Shown in pieces: positions 55,135-59,103 of a DNA stretch of 59,103 nt. Origin of the DNA: Pseudomonas sp. LB-090624 (GTDB lineage Bacteria > Pseudomonadota > Gammaproteobacteria > Pseudomonadales > Pseudomonadaceae); contig NZ_QJRL01000029.1 in assembly GCF_003205205.1 (NCBI RefSeq), forward strand, positions 1 to 59,103, written 5' to 3'. Under the pieces are notes generated by a model, which saw only the letters and a program-made list of their open reading frames with translations, did no database searches and was not told the origin of the DNA. Each line of letters starts with the position of its first letter. Position 1 is the first letter of the stretch. The translations under genes and the position numbers were made by a program.

Positions 55135-56573
55135 GCATCTCCTCCGAATACGTCAATCTGGCGGAACACACAGGCTGGTGAGGCGTGGCCCACGCGCACC
55201 ACCTGGTTGGGTTCGCCCTTGCCGCAGTTGGGCGTGCCCAGCACCTGGAAGGTACTGCGGTCGCCGACCGCCGAGAGGTTGCGCCAGAACTGCGCGGAGA
55301 TACCACGGTAGTTTGGGTTCTTGACGATGCCCTTGAGCTGGCCGTTCTCGATCAACTGGCCCCATTCGCAGCCGAACTGGAACTTGTTGCGCGCATCGTC
55401 GATGGACCAGGAGCGGTTGGTACGCATCAGGATGCCGTGCTCGATGCCTCCGATCAGTTGCTCGAGAGACTGGTCGCCCGGCTCGATATTGAGGTTGGCC
55501 ATGCGGTCGATCGGTGCCCGGTTCCAGCCGCAGGCGCGGCTGTTGGCCACGCCATCCAGGCCGGAGCGGAACTGCGACAGCGCCCCGCCCAGCGGGCGCA
55601 GCAGCAGGCCGTCGCGGATCAGGAACTGCTTGCTGGCTGCACTGCCGTCGTCATCGAAGCTATAGCTGGCCAGCTCTTCGCCGATGGTTGGGTCGAAGGT
55701 CACGTTGAGCAGGCTGGAACCGTACTGCAGGTGGCCGAAGTCGCTGGCCTGGACGAAGCTGGTGCCGGCGTAGTTGCGTTCGTCGCCGAGAATGCGGTCC
55801 ATCTCAAGTGGGTGACCGATGGATTCGTGAATCTGCAGCATCATCTGGTCGGGCATCAACAGCAGGTCGCGCGGGCCGCTGGGGGTGTTCGGTGCCAGCA
55901 GCAACTGCAGCGCCTCGTCGGCTACCCGGGTGGCCGCGCCGACCAGGCCACAGCGCTCGATGATCTCGAAACCGCCCTGCTGGCCGAAGTTGTCACGGCC
56001 CAGGCTGCGGCTCTGGCTGTCTTGGCCATCGCTGGCCGTTACGCCAAGGCCTGGGAACAGAAAGCGTTGGGCATGGCGCAGTTCGGCGCCGGCCGAGTTG
56101 AGGTAGGTTTGCTCGACCAGGCTCAGCCCCAGGCTGGCCTGCCAGTCCACCAGGCGGCTGTCCTTGGGCACGCTGGCCGATTCGGCGGCGAGCAGGCCAA
56201 GGCAGTCGGCGAGGCTGGGTACGGGTTGGTCGAAGTTGGGCGAAACATGGTCGTGGCGTGCGCTGGGCACGGTTTGTTCGCGCAGGTCCAACAGGCTGTG
56301 CCGGGCGATCTGCCGGGCCAGCGTCTCGGCTTGCTCCAGGGCGCGCTGCAATCCAGCCTGGGACAGGTCTGCAGTGGCCGCATAGGCCTCCACGCCATTG
56401 ATCCGCACGGTGAGCATGGCGCCTTCGTCCTGGCTGAAGCAGGGCGGTTCGGCGACATTGCGGCGAACCGACAGCGCCTGGTGCGACTGTTTCACATGGC
56501 GCAGGGAATACAACTCGGCCGTACTGCGCAGCGCGGCGAAGCGCTGGCGCAGCAGGGCGCTGGAATCGAACAT
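55131..56573 (-). CDS. TldD-like metallopeptidase
   Basis: A 480-residue TldD/PmbA superfamily protein with the zinc motif HESIGH in MLQIHESIGHPLEMDRIL. Other features are GTSFVQASDFGHLQYGSSLL and the C-terminal NCGKGEPNQVVRVGHASPAC. It is expected to be the catalytic partner of the TldE-like protein encoded directly downstream with a 4-bp overlap. ATG 56573 is preceded by GGAGG. It begins 32 bp after the acyl-CoA dehydrogenase gene. This is probably a divergent second tldDE pair, since the canonical genes usually lie elsewhere in Pseudomonas. No precursor peptide is recognised. Confidence 0.88.
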   Translation of the reverse strand: MFDSSALLRQRFAALRSTAELYSLRHVKQSHQALSVRRNVAEPPCFSQDEGAMLTVRINGVEAYAATADLSQAGLQRALEQAETLARQIARHSLLDLREQTVPSARHDHVSPNFDQPVPSLADCLGLLAAESASVPKDSRLVDWQASLGLSLVEQTYLNSAGAELRHAQRFLFPGLGVTASDGQDSQSRSLGRDNFGQQGGFEIIERCGLVGAATRVADEALQLLLAPNTPSGPRDLLLMPDQMMLQIHESIGHPLEMDRILGDERNYAGTSFVQASDFGHLQYGSSLLNVTFDPTIGEELASYSFDDDGSAASKQFLIRDGLLLRPLGGALSQFRSGLDGVANSRACGWNRAPIDRMANLNIEPGDQSLEQLIGGIEHGILMRTNRSWSIDDARNKFQFGCEWGQLIENGQLKGIVKNPNYRGISAQFWRNLSAVGDRSTFQVLGTPNCGKGEPNQVVRVGHASPACVFRQIDVFGGDA

Positions 56574-56605
56574 GCGGAAGCCTCCGTGTACACGGTGGCT
56601 CCCCC

Positions 56606-58408
56606 TTAGAACCACTCGTCCTGCATGGTGAGGCAAGTGTCGTCGCGCGCCTCTAGCAATGCCAGGTCATTATGGCAGCCCGGTACTTCCCAGGTCAGGA
56701 AATAACGTGCGGCTTGCAGCTTGCCGAGGTAGAAGTCGCGATCAGCAGCGATGCCCTTGAGCAGCCCTAGCTCGGCGTGAACCGCCTGTTCCAGCCAACG
56801 CCAGCCGATTACACAGTGGCCGAAGGCCTTGAGGTACAGGGCCGAGTTGGCCAGGGCGCCGGAGACTTTGCCTTGGGCCAGGTCGCCGAGCAGGGCCAGG
56901 GTAACGCCTTGCAGGCGGTTGACCAGTTGCTCCAGTGGCTGGCGCAGTGGGTCGAGTTCAGGGTGGTGGCTTGCACGCTCGCCGGTTGTGGCGATCAGGC
57001 GGATCAGTTGCTTGAGCCCGGCACCTTGGTTCTGGGCCAGTTTACGACCGAGCAAGTCGAGCGACTGGATGCCTTCGGTACCCTCGTGGATCGGGTTCAG
57101 GCGGTTGTCCCGGTAGTACTGCTCTACCGGGTATTCCCGGGTGTAGCCGTGGCCACCGAGAATCTGGATTGCCAGTTCATTGGCCTTGAGGCAGAACGTC
57201 GAAGGCCAGGATTTGACGACCGGGGTCAGCAGGTCGAGCAGCGCCTGCGCTTGGTTGCGCGACGTTTCGTCGTCGGCGGTCTGGGTATCGTCGAACAGGC
57301 GCGCGGCGTACAGTCCCAGGTCGAAGGCGCCTTCTACATAAGCCTTTTGTGCCAGCAGCATTCGTTTCACATCGGTGTGCGCGATGATCGGTACTGCCGG
57401 GCTGAGCGGGTCTTTGCTGTCCGGCAGCCGCCCTTGCGGTCGCTGGCGGGCGTACTCCAGCGAATACAGGTAGCCGGCGTAACCGAGCATGACCGCGCCC
57501 ATGCCAACGCCGATACGTGCTTCGTTCATCATCTGGAACATGCAGGCCAGGCCTTGGTGCGGTTGGCCGACCAGGTACCCGACGCACTGGCCATTGTCGC
57601 CGAAGTTCAGGGCTGTGGAGGTAGTGCCGCGCCAGCCCATTTTGTGGAACAGCCCGGCCAGCAGCACATCGTTGCGCGGGCCACGGCTGCCGTCCGGGTT
57701 GACGTGGTACTTGGGCACGATGAACAGCGAGATGCCTTTAACGCCGGGCGGTGCGTCGGGCAGCTTGGCCAAGACCATGTGCACGATATTTTCCGACAGC
57801 TCGTGATCGCCGCCTGAGATGAAAATCTTGTTGCCCTTGAGTCGGTAACTGCCGTCCGCTGCAGGTTCGGCGCGGGTGCGGATGTCGGCCAGCGACGAGC
57901 CAGCATGGGGCTCGGTCAGGGCCATGGTGCCAAAGTAGCGGCCATCGATCATTGGCTGTAGGAACAGGTGTTTCTGTTCCTGTGTGCCGAAACTCTCGAT
58001 CAGGTTGGCGGCGCCCATGGTCAGGAACGGGTAGGCCGTGGTGCCGGCGTTGGCTGCCTGGAAGTGCGCGAAGCAGGCTTGCGAGACCAGGCTGGGCAGC
58101 TGCATGCCGCCCACCTCGAAGTCGCGGTTGGCGTTGAGGAAACCAGCTTCGAGGAAGGCGTCGACGGCGGGCTTCACTTCGGGGATCAGTTCGGCGCGGC
58201 CGTTCACATAGCGCGGCTCGTTCTCGTCGGCCTTGCGGTTGTGCGGGGCGAAAAACTTTTCGGCGATGGTGCGGGCGGTAGACAGTGCCGCGTCGAAGGT
58301 TTCCCGGCTGTGTTCGGCGAAGCGCGGGCGTTGGGTGAGGGCTTCGGCGTCCAGCACTTCGTAGAGCTCGAAGGCCAGGTTGCGGGGGCTGAGCAGGGTC
58401 TCGGGCAT
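56606..58408 (-). CDS. Acyl-CoA dehydrogenase, long form
   Basis: A 600-residue FAD enzyme that makes the trans-2 double bond in acyl-CoA. The core has MALTEPHAGSSLADIRTRAE, KIFISGGDHELSENIVHMVL and, in the C-terminal helical domain, QILGGHGYTREYPVEQYYRD and the catalytic-Glu motif HEGTEGIQSLDLLGRK. An extra C-terminal ~130 residues mark the long subfamily common in Pseudomonas. I chose ATG 58408 (MPETLLSPRNLAFELYEVLD) with AGGAC upstream; the frame extends into the repeat DNA at 58500-58570 without meaning. Confidence 0.92.
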   Translation of the reverse strand: MPETLLSPRNLAFELYEVLDAEALTQRPRFAEHSRETFDAALSTARTIAEKFFAPHNRKADENEPRYVNGRAELIPEVKPAVDAFLEAGFLNANRDFEVGGMQLPSLVSQACFAHFQAANAGTTAYPFLTMGAANLIESFGTQEQKHLFLQPMIDGRYFGTMALTEPHAGSSLADIRTRAEPAADGSYRLKGNKIFISGGDHELSENIVHMVLAKLPDAPPGVKGISLFIVPKYHVNPDGSRGPRNDVLLAGLFHKMGWRGTTSTALNFGDNGQCVGYLVGQPHQGLACMFQMMNEARIGVGMGAVMLGYAGYLYSLEYARQRPQGRLPDSKDPLSPAVPIIAHTDVKRMLLAQKAYVEGAFDLGLYAARLFDDTQTADDETSRNQAQALLDLLTPVVKSWPSTFCLKANELAIQILGGHGYTREYPVEQYYRDNRLNPIHEGTEGIQSLDLLGRKLAQNQGAGLKQLIRLIATTGERASHHPELDPLRQPLEQLVNRLQGVTLALLGDLAQGKVSGALANSALYLKAFGHCVIGWRWLEQAVHAELGLLKGIAADRDFYLGKLQAARYFLTWEVPGCHNDLALLEARDDTCLTMQDEWF

Positions 58409-58500
58409 GGTGGCGGTCCTGAGGCGGGATGCTGCGAGTGTAGGGAATCGGGTGGGTGGGGGGGAGGTTAATAGGTTTGGGTGATATGGGGTTAGAGCGC

Positions 58501-58733
58501 GTGGGGCATACAGGTGCTTGCCTTGATTTTTGTTGCGCCTGTGAGACCGAGCGCCGCCCGCGCGGCGCATCGCGAGCTGCGCTCGCTCCTACGCTTGTTT
58601 CGGGCCAGTCAGGCCTGTGACAGGCGCGCGCGACCGCCTTGTTCATACGACGCGATATTGCGCCATGCGCCAAGGCGTTCGCGCGCAAATCCCACAGGCA
58701 TAATTGGCCCGTAGGAGCGGGTGATATGGTTTT
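58501..58733. repeat. Tandem structured repeat, copy 1
   Basis: This ~233-base unit recurs at 58742-58970. It contains nested short stems: GCGCCGC/GCGGCGC (58551-58568), GCGAGC/GCTCGC (58572-58586) and GCCTG/CAGGC (58613-58625), and ends with GTAGGAGCGGGTGATATGG. The same GTGATATGG occurs at 58481, just before the copy, as if a third unit had been there. It is non-coding by inspection. Confidence 0.85.
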
Positions 58734-58741
58734 TACAAAGG

Positions 58742-58970
58742 GTGGGGCATACAGGTGCTTGCCTTGATTTTTGGTGCACCTGTGAGACCGAGCGCCGCCC
58801 GCGCGGCGCATCGCGAGCTGCGCTCGCTCCTACGCTTGTTTCGGGCCAGTCAGGCCTGTGACAGGCGCGCGCGACTGCCTTATTCATACGACGCGATATC
58901 GCGCCATGCGCCGAGGCGCGCGCAAATCCCACAGGCATAATTGGCCCGTAGGAGCGGGTGATATGGTTTT
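58742..58970. repeat. Tandem structured repeat, copy 2
   Basis: It differs from copy 1 by about six substitutions and one 4-base deletion. The substitutions leave the named stems intact. It ends 5 bases before an IS256-type terminus. Confidence 0.85.
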
Positions 58971-58975
58971 AGAAA

Positions 58976-59103
58976 GGATCGTGTCCCGGGAAGTGGTGTA
59001 ACTCATCATGGCTCTTGCCATTGAGTTCGCCGTTTAGTTGATCACAGCTGACAGCTTGGCTTGTGGATTATCGCTGACCGCTTCGAAGGCCTCCAACTGC
59101 ATG
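58976..59103. mobile_element. Probable terminus of an IS256-type element, running off the window
   Basis: GGATCGTGTCCCGGGAAGTG at 58976, continuing GTGTAAC to 59002, matches the candidate IS256-remnant terminus at 33119-33144 (minus strand) at 23 of 27 positions with one gap. The rest of the element lies beyond the window, so family and completeness cannot be confirmed here. Confidence 0.6.
59034..59102 (-). CDS. Short open frame at the window edge, possibly partial
   Basis: A minus-strand frame of 22 codons (MQLEAFEAVSDNPQAKLSAV, then IN and stop). Codon use looks coding, and it may continue beyond the window. I do not recognise it. It lies within the probable IS element, but it does not match the IS256 transposase C-terminus I know. 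It may be a passenger gene or chance. Confidence 0.25.
   Translation of the reverse strand: MQLEAFEAVSDNPQAKLSAVIN

Noticed and set aside
57738..58811. A 357-codon frame running from acyl-CoA dehydrogenase into the repeats
   Set aside because: It overlaps the dehydrogenase in another frame and continues into non-coding repeat DNA; no family resemblance.
58609..58938. A 109-codon frame across the tandem repeats with internal duplication (MPVGFAR twice)
   Set aside because: The duplication is explained by the DNA repeat, and the 4-base indel puts the copies in different frames, so protein sequence is not conserved between units.
58501..58970. CRISPR array in the repeat region
   Set aside because: Only two units of about 235 bases, adjacent, with no spacer-repeat alternation and no cas genes.

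Overview
The window looks like chromosomal DNA of a fluorescent Pseudomonas, most likely the P. putida group. The evidence is GC-rich coding sequence with C/G third positions, gene order I recognise from Pseudomonas chromosomes (tonB-gshB-pilGHIJ-chpA; ArsR/methyltransferase-metK next to tkt-epd-pgk-fba), and short palindromic repeats of the type scattered between P. putida genes. Almost everything is core genome. Accessory DNA is limited to about 1.6 kb between ligB and metK and the last 0.6 kb of the window. The species call is inference; no database was searched.

Layout: 0-2 kb, a TonB-family protein and glutathione synthetase. 2.2-11.1 kb, a Pil-Chp chemosensory operon (pilG, pilH, pilI, pilJ, chpA, chpC) for type IV pilus control, with no recognisable pilK or chpB. 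11.2-20 kb, a hemolysin III-type membrane protein, rsmE, bioA, a hypothetical protein, a secreted flavin amine oxidase with an unusual tail, cytochrome b561, YceI and an RhlE-type helicase. 20.2-25.4 kb, an orphan solute-binding protein, a glycosyltransferase-like protein, metF, ahcY behind an S-adenosylhomocysteine (SAH) riboswitch, and a thioesterase. 25.4-32.3 kb, a Na+/H+ antiporter, a DMT permease, a MAPEG protein, mltA, a c-type cytochrome lipoprotein, a DUF1090 protein and ligB. 32.3-33.9 kb, an accessory patch with decayed IS256 and IS66 insertion sequences and two small hypotheticals. 34-42.7 kb, metK with a fused ArsR-methyltransferase regulator and a striking 26-bp operator-like palindrome, then tkt, epd, pgk, two small lipoproteins and fba. 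42.9-58.4 kb, a REC-GGDEF-EAL regulator, a YgjP-like metalloprotein, a winged-helix protein, ElaA, a second orphan solute-binding protein, a YccS-type protein, an HI0933-type flavoprotein, dbpA, an MFS exporter, a TldE/TldD-like pair and an acyl-CoA dehydrogenase. 58.5-59.1 kb, a tandem pair of about 235-bp structured repeats, then what looks like the terminus of an IS256-type element running off the window.

Two functional themes stand out. The activated-methyl cycle is represented by metK, a SAM-methyltransferase-fused ArsR repressor, ahcY and metF, with two different candidate sensing devices in cis: the SAH riboswitch at ahcY and the palindrome in front of arsR-metK. Central carbon metabolism is represented by the tkt-epd-pgk-fba group. 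I found no tRNA, rRNA, CRISPR array, prophage or obvious defence system. The most novel-looking signals are the ArsR-methyltransferase/palindrome pair, the tail of the amine oxidase, the tandem structured repeats beside an IS end, and the reduced Pil-Chp pathway.
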